Shown one piece after another: positions 6,167 through 15,018 of a DNA stretch of 32,086 bases. Source of the stretch: Gammaproteobacteria bacterium (GTDB lineage Bacteria > Pseudomonadota > Gammaproteobacteria > Pseudomonadales > Azotimanducaceae). Position 1 is the stretch's first letter. The number at the start of each line of letters is the position of its first letter. The stretch is from contig VYDB01000119.1 of the NCBI GenBank assembly GCA_009843635.1, positions 1 to 32,086 on the forward strand, in the 5' to 3' direction. The notes beneath the pieces were generated by a model. That model saw nothing but the letters and a program-made list of their open reading frames with translations, made no database searches and was not told the DNA's origin. The translations under genes and the position numbers were made by a program.

Positions 6167-8940
6167 GGATCGCCTGCCTTCGGCAGCAACACGCCGCCCT
6201 CCGGCGTGGCCATGCGCACGCCGGTCACGCTGCCGTCGTCCGCCAGCACAAACTCCAGCCGCAGCTCACGCGGCTCAAAAATGAAATGATCCTCCCGCTC
6301 TTCGCGCAACGGGCCGTTGAATATCCCGCTTTTCACTTCCAGGTCACCACCCCCGTAGACGAATTGCAGCTCGAAGCCGCCCCCGCCGTAGCGCCCTTGG
6401 TACTTCGCATAGTGCGTGTTGACGGGCACCAATGCCAGTTCCGAAGCTGTCCAGAGCTGCACACGCCCCTCGGTTTCCCGGCGTATGCGGGCCATGAAGT
6501 CCGCGTCGATAGCGCGGCCCGCATGTCCCCAAGACCGGTTTAGATGGGTGAGCAACCCCGCCGCGGTCTCATCGTCGAAGCCGGGCATGGCGGCATGCCC
6601 CGGCATGACGCCGTTCCAAGCCTCGCCGTCCACTTCAATCGGGCCGGCAAGCCCGTGCAGCACGACTCGCGCCAACACCTCGCTCGGTCCGGTCACCCAG
6701 GAGGATCCGGCGAGCGGGGGCCCCAGGGATTCGAGGCCAGCGCCATCGGCTCCGTGACAGGTGGCGCATTGCGCCTCGTAGTACTGCGCGCCCAGCTCGC
6801 GGTGCCGCTGCTGCATTGGCGTCAGGGGCTTGGCGTCGGCCGGCAGATCGTCACCCGGCCAGGTGACGCTGCGCCGCGCTCGTGCGATGGCGGGCCAGAG
6901 TTCGCTGTCCTCCGCGGAAAAAACCGGATGGGGCTCGGCAAGCTGAAGGCGGGCAAAGCCTTCGTCCCGCGTGAGGGCAAAGAATCCGTCCAGAATCGCT
7001 CGCGCCAGCCAGGCTCGGTCTTGCTGGGCTGTGGCAACATCCAGCCAGCCCGCAGCTTGGCGGCTGTCACCACGCAGGCCTTGGCTGACGAGGTTGGCCA
7101 CGAAGGCCGTGGCCGCTTCGATTTCGGCGTTCCAAGCGCCTGAGGCAAGCAGCCCCTGCAGAAGTTCCGGCTCCTGGCCGAGAGCTGCCGACTGCACCGC
7201 CGCCCGCTTGTAGGCATTGCCGCCATCCTCCACCAGTTGGCCCACCAAGTGTTGCCGGACGGCGGGCGATGCGCCGTGGGGCGCCAGCGACAGGATCAGA
7301 TGCTGCATGAACACTCGATCGATTTGCCCGGACATGAGCCCCAGCAACTCAGCCTCGGACAGTAGGTCCGCGCCCGCTTCCAAGCCGGCGAGCCGCACCC
7401 TGGCATCGGGATGCGCCAAGGCCTCAAGTACGACCGCCTTAACCAATTCGCCGCGACCTTGAAGCGTCCACAAGGCGTGCACCGCTGCCAGCGGCGAGCC
7501 GGTTGCAGCGATTTCCACCAGCCGCTGCCGGAGCCCTCTTCCCCAGTCGGCGATCAGCAGGCGCTGGGCGGTGTCGCGCTGCCAGCCGTTGGGGTGGCCC
7601 AGCCACGCCAACAGGGCGTCGGGTGTGGTTGCCGCCGAGAACTCCCGTTTCGAACCCCCACCATCCTGCCGGGTAATGCGCCAGATCCGCCCCATCCCCA
7701 AGGGCCGCTCGAGCCCCCGCTCCTTCGCTTGGGCGCGCAGCTCGTCACTGATGAACACATGGTCCTGAATCACGCCGCGGTAGAAGTCCACGACATAGAG
7801 CGCGCCATCGGGGCCAACCTTGACGTCCACAGGCCGAAACCGTTCATCGGTCGAAGCCAGGAACTCCCGCTGCGTCCATTGCTCATCGGGGTAAAGCATG
7901 TGCTCGGCGCTGACTTTCAAGCCGTCTCGATGGAGGCGCAGCCGCGCCACGGCGTTGGCGGCCGGTTCCGCCACGAACACGTCATCGGCGTGCTCCGGCC
8001 CGAACTGGTCGCCCCGGTACACGGCCATGCCGCTGGCGGAGGTGGGTTGGTCAAGACGGCCGTCCTCCCTCAACACGCCCGGCACGTAGGCTCGATTGAC
8101 GCCGGTGTTGACCCGCACCGCGAACATTCGGTCCCGCCCGCTGATCCGGGCGTTCAACCCGGGTGCGCCGGAGTTGCCCGCCCGCACCACGGCTTGCGCA
8201 TCGTAGCTGTCGCCGAGCAGCAGAACGGAGTTGGTGTTGTAGTAGAGCCTGCCGACGTTATCCTTGCTGATGCCCCACTGGCCGCGGAAAAGCGTCGGCT
8301 CCGAGATCAACTCGCCGCCAACGACACGCAGCCGGCGCGCGGACTTGGCGCTGTACAGCCAGTTGTCCAGACCCATGAGCAGCCCGTTCTCGGCATGCTC
8401 CACCGAGCCGGGCTGATCGCCATAGGCGCCCAGCGAGACCCGATCATCGCAGTCAATGGTCGCCGCGCTGCCGTCCGTGTTCGGGCACAGCCACAGGTTC
8501 GGCGGCTCCGCGATCAGCAGGCCCTCGTTGACGATGGCAACGGCGCGCGGCAGGACCAGTTGGTCAGCGAGCACTTCGCGGCGGTCGTAAACGCCGTCCC
8601 GATCCTGGTCCGAAAGCCGCACGACCGCACCAACGGGGGCTTCCTGACCGGTGCCGTAGGTGTCCGGCATGAATCCCCGCATCTCGGCAGCGTACAGGTT
8701 GCCGGCCTCGTCCCAAGCGATGGCCACCGGGTCTTCGATGAGCGGCTCGGCCGCCACCGGCTCGACGGCGAACCCGGGCGCCAAGGCGAAGCTGCCGAGC
8801 GCCTCGGTGGGGGTCAACACCGGGGCCGGCGGTGTGTCGAACGCCTTGTGGGGAGGAGGGGCCGGCTCGGCGGCCTGGGATTGCGCGTGCGCAAGCAGCC
8901 CGAACAGGAGGGCGATAACGCCTCTATGAACTCCCCTCAT
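6163..8940 (-). CDS. PVC-type dehydrogenase with HEAT-like middle and C-terminal cytochrome c
   Basis: About 925 residues, exported by an N-terminal signal peptide (hydrophobic run ending near AQSQAAE). Residues about 45-430 resemble the beta-propeller 'membrane-bound dehydrogenase' domain common in Planctomycetes/Verrucomicrobia (LAPGFAVEPVAAEPLIEDPV, AWDEAGNLYAAEMRGF). The middle carries alpha-helical HEAT-like repeats. A single c-type heme site, CATCHG, lies near residue 725, with a candidate distal Met in MPGHAAM. The last ~90 residues form an extra beta-rich domain (YAKYQGRYGGGGFELQFVYG). It likely oxidises a periplasmic sugar or alcohol and passes electrons to a cytochrome. I prefer the ATG at 8940 (TGATG with the previous stop) over the in-frame TTG at 8943. 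Such proteins are unusual outside the PVC group. Confidence 0.88.
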   Translation of the reverse strand: MRGVHRGVIALLFGLLAHAQSQAAEPAPPPHKAFDTPPAPVLTPTEALGSFALAPGFAVEPVAAEPLIEDPVAIAWDEAGNLYAAEMRGFMPDTYGTGQEAPVGAVVRLSDQDRDGVYDRREVLADQLVLPRAVAIVNEGLLIAEPPNLWLCPNTDGSAATIDCDDRVSLGAYGDQPGSVEHAENGLLMGLDNWLYSAKSARRLRVVGGELISEPTLFRGQWGISKDNVGRLYYNTNSVLLLGDSYDAQAVVRAGNSGAPGLNARISGRDRMFAVRVNTGVNRAYVPGVLREDGRLDQPTSASGMAVYRGDQFGPEHADDVFVAEPAANAVARLRLHRDGLKVSAEHMLYPDEQWTQREFLASTDERFRPVDVKVGPDGALYVVDFYRGVIQDHVFISDELRAQAKERGLERPLGMGRIWRITRQDGGGSKREFSAATTPDALLAWLGHPNGWQRDTAQRLLIADWGRGLRQRLVEIAATGSPLAAVHALWTLQGRGELVKAVVLEALAHPDARVRLAGLEAGADLLSEAELLGLMSGQIDRVFMQHLILSLAPHGASPAVRQHLVGQLVEDGGNAYKRAAVQSAALGQEPELLQGLLASGAWNAEIEAATAFVANLVSQGLRGDSRQAAGWLDVATAQQDRAWLARAILDGFFALTRDEGFARLQLAEPHPVFSAEDSELWPAIARARRSVTWPGDDLPADAKPLTPMQQRHRELGAQYYEAQCATCHGADGAGLESLGPPLAGSSWVTGPSEVLARVVLHGLAGPIEVDGEAWNGVMPGHAAMPGFDDETAAGLLTHLNRSWGHAGRAIDADFMARIRRETEGRVQLWTASELALVPVNTHYAKYQGRYGGGGFELQFVYGGGDLEVKSGIFNGPLREEREDHFIFEPRELRLEFVLADDGSVTGVRMATPEGGVLLPKAGDP

Positions 8941-9872
8941 CAATAGGTCATGTTGCGGAGGTATTCGTAGCTGCGCTGGATGGCGCTGAGCGGATCTGGC
9001 GGGTTGTCCCGTTCCACGAAATGGTAGGCGGCGCCGACCGCCTCAGCCTCAGCCACGAAGCTGGGAAAGTCGATGGTGCCGTGGCCCACGTCTTCAAAAT
9101 CGCCGTTCGCGTCGATGTCCTTCAGGTGAGTGCTGTTGAACCGGCCGCGGTAGCGGCTCAGGTAGTCGCTCAAGCTACCGCCGGCCTTGACGATCCAATA
9201 CGTATCCAACTGAAAGCTGACGTTCTGGGGATCGGTTTGCTCGATCATCAGGTCGTAGGGGATGATGCCGTCGATTGGGCTGAGCTCCCAATCGTGGTTG
9301 TGGTAGCCGAATTGCACGCCTTGGGCGGCGCAGACCTCGCCAGCGGCATTGATGGCGGCGATGTTTTGCTTCACTTGATCGAGCGAGCCGAACGCCGTTG
9401 GCGGCAGCGCGGGCAGGTTGATGACCTTCTGCCCGAAGGCCTGCGCATCCTCCAGCGCATGCTTCACGTTCTCGACCAGGTACTTGGCTTGGCCACGCTC
9501 CGCAAAGACGCGCATCGCCTCCTCGCGGGGCATCTGCATGACATCCGCTGGCAGCTTGGGCGTCACGCGCCCGACGGGCGCCTGGAGCCCGACTTCGGCC
9601 ATGAGTTGCTTCACATGCTCGACCGGGCGGCCTAGTAGGCCCATGGCGGAGAACTCGACCTGCGCGTAGCCGATGCCAGCCACCTGCCGCAGCGTGCCCT
9701 CGAAGTCCTGCAGCATCAGCCGGGTGACGGTGGATAGCTGCAGGCCGATTTGGGTCAGCCGCCGACCACCTGGCTGCATCGCCCGGTCAGCGGCCGACGC
9801 CCGGCCATGGGCCAGCAGCGCCGCGGGAACCAGGGCCGCCCCTCCGAATTGCAGCAGTTCGCGTCTGCGCAT
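8940..9872 (-). CDS. Tat-exported sugar phosphate isomerase/epimerase-like TIM-barrel protein
   Basis: About 310 residues of the xylose-isomerase-like TIM-barrel superfamily (AP-endonuclease 2 fold), typical of hydroxypyruvate isomerase-like and inosose-handling proteins. The N-terminus MRRRELLQFGGAALVPAALL is a twin-arginine signal, so it acts in the periplasm. Barrel metal and acid positions are suggested by YAQVEFSAMG, FGYHNHDWE, FQLDTYWIVKAGG and STHLKDID. The ATG at 9872 gives the neatest Tat signal; an in-frame GTG at 9881 adds three residues. It follows the TonB receptor by about 14 bp and touches the next gene, so all three are one transcript. It may convert a sugar or keto-cyclitol before uptake. 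Confidence 0.88.
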   Translation of the reverse strand: MRRRELLQFGGAALVPAALLAHGRASAADRAMQPGGRRLTQIGLQLSTVTRLMLQDFEGTLRQVAGIGYAQVEFSAMGLLGRPVEHVKQLMAEVGLQAPVGRVTPKLPADVMQMPREEAMRVFAERGQAKYLVENVKHALEDAQAFGQKVINLPALPPTAFGSLDQVKQNIAAINAAGEVCAAQGVQFGYHNHDWELSPIDGIIPYDLMIEQTDPQNVSFQLDTYWIVKAGGSLSDYLSRYRGRFNSTHLKDIDANGDFEDVGHGTIDFPSFVAEAEAVGAAYHFVERDNPPDPLSAIQRSYEYLRNMTY

Positions 9873-9886
9873 AGCTGGCACTCACT

Positions 9887-12145
9887 CTAAAAGCGGATGC
9901 CCAATTGTAAGCCCGCATAGCGTTCGGCATCTCTGGGGAAAGTCTGGATGTAGGTCGGATTGTTCCCCCACAGCCCGCCGAAGTTGGCGATGCTGCTGAC
10001 GTAGTCCTCATCGAAAAGGTTGTTTACGAACAGGGTGACGGAGTACCGCTCGGAGACGCTGTCGATAATGCCGAGGCTCAGGTTGGCGATGCCGTATGAC
10101 TCCTGTTCAGAGCCGGGGTCGGCCAGCAGGGAGAAGTTCACGTCATCCTGCCATTGATAGGACAGATTGAGGAAGCCGTCGAACGGCAGGTTTTCGAGGG
10201 GCAGCAGATACTCCGCACTGACGGTGAACTTGAAGTCCGGGCTGTTGTTGAGGTCTTCGCCACCGAGATCCTGCGCCATCCGTCCAGTGCCCATGCCGGC
10301 GCTGTCGAGGAGTTCAACGCAGCCCGTGGTCTGGCCCGGCCAGCAATCCGCCCCTGCGAACTCCTTGATTTCGGCGTTGATGAAGGCGATGCCGCCGACC
10401 AGCCGCAAGTTTTCGGTCAATGCCGCTTGGAAGTCGACCTCGAGGCCATAGGTCTCGAGTTCGCCGACATTGGTGATGCCCAGCTCAACGTTGTTATCGA
10501 CGATGCGGGCCTGCTGCGCCTGGAAGTCGTCGTAGGTGGCGAAGAATACCGTGGGGTTGAACTGCAACCGACCATCGAGGAACGTGCCTTTCATGCCCAC
10601 CTCGAAGGCCAATGAGTCCTCATTGCCCACTGAATTGTCGGAGGTGCTCTGGTTGAAGCTGCTGGAAATGTCGTAGCCCTGCCCTTTGTAGCCCGAGGAA
10701 ACCGATCCATAGACCATGACGTCGTCATTGACAAAGTGCTGCACACCCACCTTGAAGGTGGCGGCGGTCTCGCTGTCGGACCCGGATAGGGATACGCCGC
10801 TCAAGGCATTGTCAAAGCCGTGGGAGATTTCCTCATCCTGCACCCGGGCGCCCAGGATCAAGGCGGTCGCGTCGGTGATGGACAGGGTGCCCTGGCCGTA
10901 GAGGGCCAGCATTTCCGTGCCCGTATCGGCCACCCAGTTCGCGGCAAAGAGCGGGCCGCGCTGAAAATTCCGGCCGTAGTCGACATCTGAGTAGTAAAAG
11001 CCGGCGACGTATTCGAAGGTATCTGATGCGGGCGAGATCAGCCTGAATTCATGGGACAGGGATTCCAGTTCGAAGCCGCCGCCCTGCACAAGGCCGCCCG
11101 ATGCCGCGCCGCCGGTGAACAGCGCCAGCAGGTCAAAGGCCGTGCCGTCCACATCACGCGTGACCTGATAGTCCCACTCGTTGTACGCGGTCACCGACAG
11201 CAGTTCATGCTCGCCGATGTCGATGCTCAGCCGCAAACCGGCATTCCAAGCATCGGATTCATCCGCCGTGAGATCGTCGCTGGCGATGGTGGTGTTGTCT
11301 GGTGAGGGATCGATTCCCGCGAGCACCAGAGAGGACGGCAGAAAGCCCAAAAAGGCAGCATTGGCGGGCACCGAGCGCATGGTGGCGTTGCAGCAGGTCG
11401 ATTCGCTCTCGCTGCGCTCGCCAAAGACCGTTGCCGTGACACGGTCGCTTAAGTCGAACACCAGCTTGCCACGCACGCCCCAGGACTCGTTGCCGTCCAG
11501 TTCCTCACCGGTGGTGATGTTGTCGATGTGCCCGTCCTCGCGATCCTTGACGAACGCGCTCAGCCTGAAGCCGGCGGAATCGCTCAACGGGCCGCCCGCG
11601 GTCAGCGCCACGTTAAACTCGTCGTCGGTGGTGTATCCCCCCCGAAAGCGGAAGTCGAACTCTTCGCCCGGCGCCTGGGTGACCACGTTCACCACGCCAG
11701 CCGAAGCGTTCTTGCCGAACAGGGTGCTCTGCGGTCCGCGCAGCACTTCGATGCGCTCGATGTCCAGCAGGTCGCTGAAGGCTTGGGACGACCGGACCAA
11801 GGGCACGTCGTCCACGACGATGGCGACGCTCGGTTCAATGTTGATGCTGAACACGTTGGTGCCGATGCCCCGCAGGCTGAAGCCGCTGTTGGTGGCCCAG
11901 TCGCCCCGGTTGACCGTCAACGAGGGGGAGATGCGTGTGATGTCGGTGAATTCGTCGATCCGCATGGCTTCGATGGTCGACTCGTCCACTGCGCTCACCG
12001 CAACCGGCACGTCCTGCACGCTCTGTGCGCGCTTCGTGGCTGTCACAACGATTTCCTCAAGATAGACAACCTCGCTGGCCAGAACAGGCCCAGTCAGAAT
12101 CGCCCCAACAAACGCCAACCCCGCGCACCGGATTCTTTTGCACAT
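9887..12145 (-). CDS. TonB-dependent outer-membrane receptor
   Basis: A roughly 752-residue outer-membrane importer and first gene of the leftward operon. The ATG at 12145 has AGGGGAT about 6 nt upstream and starts a signal peptide ending near VLAS-E; the frame stays open to 12253, but that extension crosses the promoter and lacks a signal peptide at its start. A TonB box (EEIVVTATKR) follows the cleavage site, then the plug (ISPSLTVN...SLRGIGTN, VLRGPQSTLFGKNASAGVVN), and a beta-barrel ending in aromatic ...YAGLQLGIRF. It energises uptake of a large substrate; the sugar-type operon suggests an oligosaccharide or glycoside rather than a siderophore. Confidence 0.93.
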   Translation of the reverse strand: MCKRIRCAGLAFVGAILTGPVLASEVVYLEEIVVTATKRAQSVQDVPVAVSAVDESTIEAMRIDEFTDITRISPSLTVNRGDWATNSGFSLRGIGTNVFSINIEPSVAIVVDDVPLVRSSQAFSDLLDIERIEVLRGPQSTLFGKNASAGVVNVVTQAPGEEFDFRFRGGYTTDDEFNVALTAGGPLSDSAGFRLSAFVKDREDGHIDNITTGEELDGNESWGVRGKLVFDLSDRVTATVFGERSESESTCCNATMRSVPANAAFLGFLPSSLVLAGIDPSPDNTTIASDDLTADESDAWNAGLRLSIDIGEHELLSVTAYNEWDYQVTRDVDGTAFDLLALFTGGAASGGLVQGGGFELESLSHEFRLISPASDTFEYVAGFYYSDVDYGRNFQRGPLFAANWVADTGTEMLALYGQGTLSITDATALILGARVQDEEISHGFDNALSGVSLSGSDSETAATFKVGVQHFVNDDVMVYGSVSSGYKGQGYDISSSFNQSTSDNSVGNEDSLAFEVGMKGTFLDGRLQFNPTVFFATYDDFQAQQARIVDNNVELGITNVGELETYGLEVDFQAALTENLRLVGGIAFINAEIKEFAGADCWPGQTTGCVELLDSAGMGTGRMAQDLGGEDLNNSPDFKFTVSAEYLLPLENLPFDGFLNLSYQWQDDVNFSLLADPGSEQESYGIANLSLGIIDSVSERYSVTLFVNNLFDEDYVSSIANFGGLWGNNPTYIQTFPRDAERYAGLQLGIRF

Positions 12146-12206
12146 AATTGATCCCCTGTAGTCCGTTCTTAATCGACAGATGGCCCCGAGCTGAGGGCTC
12201 CAAAAT

Positions 12207-12286
12207 TGGTCAGGCCACCTAGCCACCTTACGCATACCAGTAGGCTCAGTCAACTGCTATTCCTGACCAGTGCTATTCCTGACCAG
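12207..12286 (-). promoter_or_regulatory. Operon promoter bracketed by three TGGTCAGG sites
   Basis: On the minus strand, TTGACT (12253-12248) and TAAGGT (12230-12225) are separated by 17 bp, a plausible sigma-70 promoter for the TonB receptor operon. TGGTCAGG occurs twice in direct orientation just upstream (minus strand, at 12285-12278 and 12269-12262) and once inverted downstream (plus strand 12207-12214). The two upstream copies belong to a 16-bp tandem duplication at 12255-12286 that also covers the stop codon of the oxygenase gene. The layout suits a dimeric regulator, perhaps the operon's GntR protein. Confidence 0.45.
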
Positions 12287-13673
12287 CCAAGCACCCTTCA
12301 ACAAATTCGTGCATGAGCGCAATGCGCTGTTCCTGGTAGCGGCCCAGGGTCAACTGGCTGCGCGAGGCTGCCGCTGAGTGCATGCCGCGCTGGATGTTCG
12401 GGAGGTTTGCCATGTCCTGGTCGAAGACATGGGCGATTCGACCCCACTCCGGCAGCGACTCGAAACAGTCATCGAAGCCGAGCCTGGTCAAGGATGGGCA
12501 CGGCGGGCGAGGGGCGTTTTCGGGAATCGGCGCCATGAGCCGCACCGTGAACAGGGATTCGTCGGGATTGTCGCCGAGCGGCAGGAACTGGTAGAGGAGC
12601 GGCAACCCCTCGCCCAACCAAGGCCCGAAATTCGGAAACATGGCGTACTGGATGCTGTCGATCATTTCAGCATCACAGAGATGGCTGAAATCCGCACCCA
12701 TCATGGCGCCCATGCTCTCGCGGCGCCAAGCGGCGACCTCCCGGCGCCCGAATTGCGCCATCTCCGCGTGATTCGGCGGCGCGACCGGCGCATCGGGGCC
12801 AAACGCGGCGGCAAAGCTCTGCACCGCGATGACTGCTGCATCACGCGCACTCACTTTGTCTTGAAGCAAGGGGCTGGGGACCGCTGCGGGGGTGATCAGC
12901 CGGCTGATGATCGCCCCTGCTGATTGAAAGGCGTCGTATTGGGTATTGGCATCACCCGTGAACTCCATCGCATCGAAGTGCGTTTCCTCCACGTGGTACG
13001 CCTCTAGGAACGCCGCCCATACCGTCTTCCAATTGGCCCGTATCTTCTTGGCGGTGCGCACCAGCGTGAATCGGTTGGCCAGATCAAAATGCGCGAAATG
13101 ATCAACCAGCACCCCGAGCGCATCCTCAAGGGGACCGGCGTTCGGATCTGGATTGACAAAGAGGCAACCACCCCATCGCCCGACCTTGATCTCCGGCAAG
13201 GTGTATGAATCGTCAACCCCTGGAAAGTCCCACTTGCTGGGCACCCGCTTCAATTTGCCGTCGATGCGCCAACGCCAGCCATGGAAGGGGCACTTGATCT
13301 CATCGCCGCCTTCGCTGGCCGTGCAAAGGCGCGTTCCGCGGTGCAAGCAAGCGTTGTAAAACGCCTTGAACTCCTCTTCCGCCGTTCTAATGATGATGAA
13401 GGACAAGAGCCCCACGTCGTAGGGAATGCGGTCGCCCACCTCGGGAATGTCCTCCTCGCGGCAGGCGTACTGCCATGTCTTGCCCCATACGTGAGCCATC
13501 TCGCGGGACGCGTATGCGCGGTCCGTGTAGGTGCTGAAAGGAATCTCACCGATGGATGGCCGATAGTTGCCACGCGCTTGGATGGCCGCCGAAAGCGGCC
13601 CTGCGTCATTAGCCAGCATGTCCTGGAACAGCGGACTCTCCTTCGATGCATAGCCCTCTATAATGCCCGTCAT
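12273..13673 (-). CDS. Rieske non-heme iron oxygenase, alpha subunit
   Basis: A 466-residue aromatic-ring-hydroxylating-type oxygenase. The Rieske [2Fe-2S] ligands are C109-x-H111 (ACLHRGTRL) and C128-x2-H131 (CPFHGW). The mononuclear iron site has the pattern N214...E224-A-Y-H227-x4-H232, and a late Asp in VFDQDMANLPN is the probable third ligand. It hydroxylates or demethylates a ring or terpenoid-like substrate with O2 and external electrons. No ferredoxin, reductase or beta subunit is present in the window, so electron donors must be elsewhere. ATG at 13673 with AAGG upstream. It is divergent from a membrane protein gene and about 127 bp upstream of the TonB receptor gene, with a promoter between them. 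Substrate not deducible. Confidence 0.92.
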   Translation of the reverse strand: MTGIIEGYASKESPLFQDMLANDAGPLSAAIQARGNYRPSIGEIPFSTYTDRAYASREMAHVWGKTWQYACREEDIPEVGDRIPYDVGLLSFIIIRTAEEEFKAFYNACLHRGTRLCTASEGGDEIKCPFHGWRWRIDGKLKRVPSKWDFPGVDDSYTLPEIKVGRWGGCLFVNPDPNAGPLEDALGVLVDHFAHFDLANRFTLVRTAKKIRANWKTVWAAFLEAYHVEETHFDAMEFTGDANTQYDAFQSAGAIISRLITPAAVPSPLLQDKVSARDAAVIAVQSFAAAFGPDAPVAPPNHAEMAQFGRREVAAWRRESMGAMMGADFSHLCDAEMIDSIQYAMFPNFGPWLGEGLPLLYQFLPLGDNPDESLFTVRLMAPIPENAPRPPCPSLTRLGFDDCFESLPEWGRIAHVFDQDMANLPNIQRGMHSAAASRSQLTLGRYQEQRIALMHEFVEGCLAGQE

Positions 13674-13796
13674 TTGCTCTGCCTTAGCTGATGGTTATCT
13701 CGCCGAGAGGCTAGATTACCGGGCGCAGGCCGATCGGTGAAGCCCGTTGCCGGATGGCATCGACAACGCACGGACCGAGTCCACGGGAGGAATGGC

Positions 13797-14507
13797 ATGG
13801 GAACCTACGATGCTGCCGCTGCGCTCAGCTCAATCGACGCCAACGTCGTCTGGGTGCTGGCATTTTTCGCGATTGCGGCCGTGGCGACCTTTGTCTATCT
13901 CCTGCAGTCCTTCAAGCTGGCGCGTGCCCATGAGGCTTACTCCTCCCCACTCCCCGCTGTGGGCTGGTTCGCCGTTCACGACCTGCACTTCGTGCTTCTC
14001 TATGATCTGTGGTTTGACGTTTACGACCATTGGTGGGTGAAGGCTTGGTGGGTTGCCCTGGTTTTCACAACCCTGATCGAGTTCGCCCTGGTTGGGATGA
14101 TCATCAAGTACGGCCGCAAGGAACTCGCGCCTTGGGCCTCCGACAGGCAATTCCTCGGCTTGGTCGCCTTGGGCACGGCTGCGATTGGCGTTCTATGGCT
14201 GCTCGTCAAGGACTCCATGGACGACCCCCTTTTCCTGATCTCCTTCCCAATCACCGCCTTCTGGGCCGTGCCCTTCAGCACCGCATTGATGCTCAGGCGG
14301 AACTCACAAAGGGGGCAGTCCACAATCTTGCCCATCTGCAGTGTGTTCATCGTCGGGTCCTTTCAAGGCGCCCTTTGGTTCATCGACCCGTTTTTCCGAT
14401 CGCCCGTTTTCCTGATGTTCACGGCCATGGGGGTCTCATGGGCGTTGGTGAACCTGTGGATGCTGAGGCGCCTGCCAGCCTACTCCCCGCAGGCCAGTCC
14501 AGCATGA
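13797..14507 (+). CDS. Unknown multi-pass membrane protein
   Basis: Not recognised. From the ATG at 13797, preceded by GGGAGG about 6 nt upstream, it is 236 residues with about 7 hydrophobic segments rich in Trp, Phe and Tyr. Charged and aromatic loops include HDLHFVLLYDLWFDVYDHWW. The frame is open upstream to 13737, but the Shine-Dalgarno supports the later start. No signal peptide cleavage site or catalytic motif is evident. It diverges from the Rieske oxygenase gene, sharing a ~120-bp promoter region, which hints at a linked role such as a membrane anchor, transporter or sensor for the same substrate. Its composition is already less GC-rich than the genes to its left. Confidence 0.75.
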   Translation: MGTYDAAAALSSIDANVVWVLAFFAIAAVATFVYLLQSFKLARAHEAYSSPLPAVGWFAVHDLHFVLLYDLWFDVYDHWWVKAWWVALVFTTLIEFALVGMIIKYGRKELAPWASDRQFLGLVALGTAAIGVLWLLVKDSMDDPLFLISFPITAFWAVPFSTALMLRRNSQRGQSTILPICSVFIVGSFQGALWFIDPFFRSPVFLMFTAMGVSWALVNLWMLRRLPAYSPQASPA

Positions 14508-14519
14508 GGGTGATTTTAG

Positions 14520-14978
14520 CTACGTAGGCGTAAGTCGAATAACCGGTATCTCACGAACACCTTCCGATTGGGCTTCGTAGTCCCGGTAAGGGGGGAAGAG
14601 TTCAACAAGCTCATTCCAAATCGATTCTCGGTCGGTCCCCTCGATTAGTTCAGGCACTATCCCAGAGTGTTCTTGCGCCACCTGAATCCACCCTTTGCCT
14701 TCCGACATGAGGTTTAGGTACCAATGTGGATGCTCTGGAGCCCCGCCTCTGGATCCAACGACCACAAAGCTCTTGTCGTCCTGCACATAAATCAGTGGGA
14801 TAGTGGATGGCTTACCGGACTTCCTCCCGATAGTTGTGAGCAGTAGCGTCGGCACCACCTTGTCACCCCCAACTGGTCTAGAGTCCCACATATGACCCTT
14901 CCTACCACCTGACTGTATGTACTCTGTCAGGTGCCGGACTATCCATCGCTGCAAGCTGCCATTTATGACTGGCTTCAC
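14520..14978 (-). CDS. Deazaflavin-dependent (Ddn-type) nitroreductase-family protein
   Basis: A small split-barrel flavin/deazaflavin oxidoreductase. Typical family features are LLLTTIGRKSGKPSTIPLIY, then FVVVGSRGGAPEHPHWYLNL, with a C-terminal PPYRDYEAQ segment. Members reduce substrates with F420H2 or bind FMN or heme; the cofactor cannot be decided here. I chose the GTG at 14978 because AGGGG lies 7 nt upstream, giving 152 residues. The frame is open to a TTG at 15008 that lacks any ribosome site. It is divergent from the sigma-factor gene across an AT-rich region with two palindromic operators. With the luciferase-like enzyme at 25.7 kb, it is one of two possible F420-linked enzymes in this island. 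Confidence 0.85.
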   Translation of the reverse strand: MKPVINGSLQRWIVRHLTEYIQSGGRKGHMWDSRPVGGDKVVPTLLLTTIGRKSGKPSTIPLIYVQDDKSFVVVGSRGGAPEHPHWYLNLMSEGKGWIQVAQEHSGIVPELIEGTDRESIWNELVELFPPYRDYEAQSEGVREIPVIRLTPT

Positions 14979-15018
14979 AGTCACACCCCTGATTCGCGGA
15001 AAATCCAATTTTACAAGA

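Noticed and set aside
7411-8946. A 511-codon plus-strand frame antisense to the cytochrome dehydrogenase
   Set aside because: It is a frame kept open by high GC content opposite a gene with clear domains; its translation is rich in Arg, His, Gly and Pro and shows no family motif.
12146-12253. 36-residue N-terminal extension of the first TonB receptor
   Set aside because: It would run through the promoter and ribosome site, and the signal peptide begins only at the ATG at 12145.
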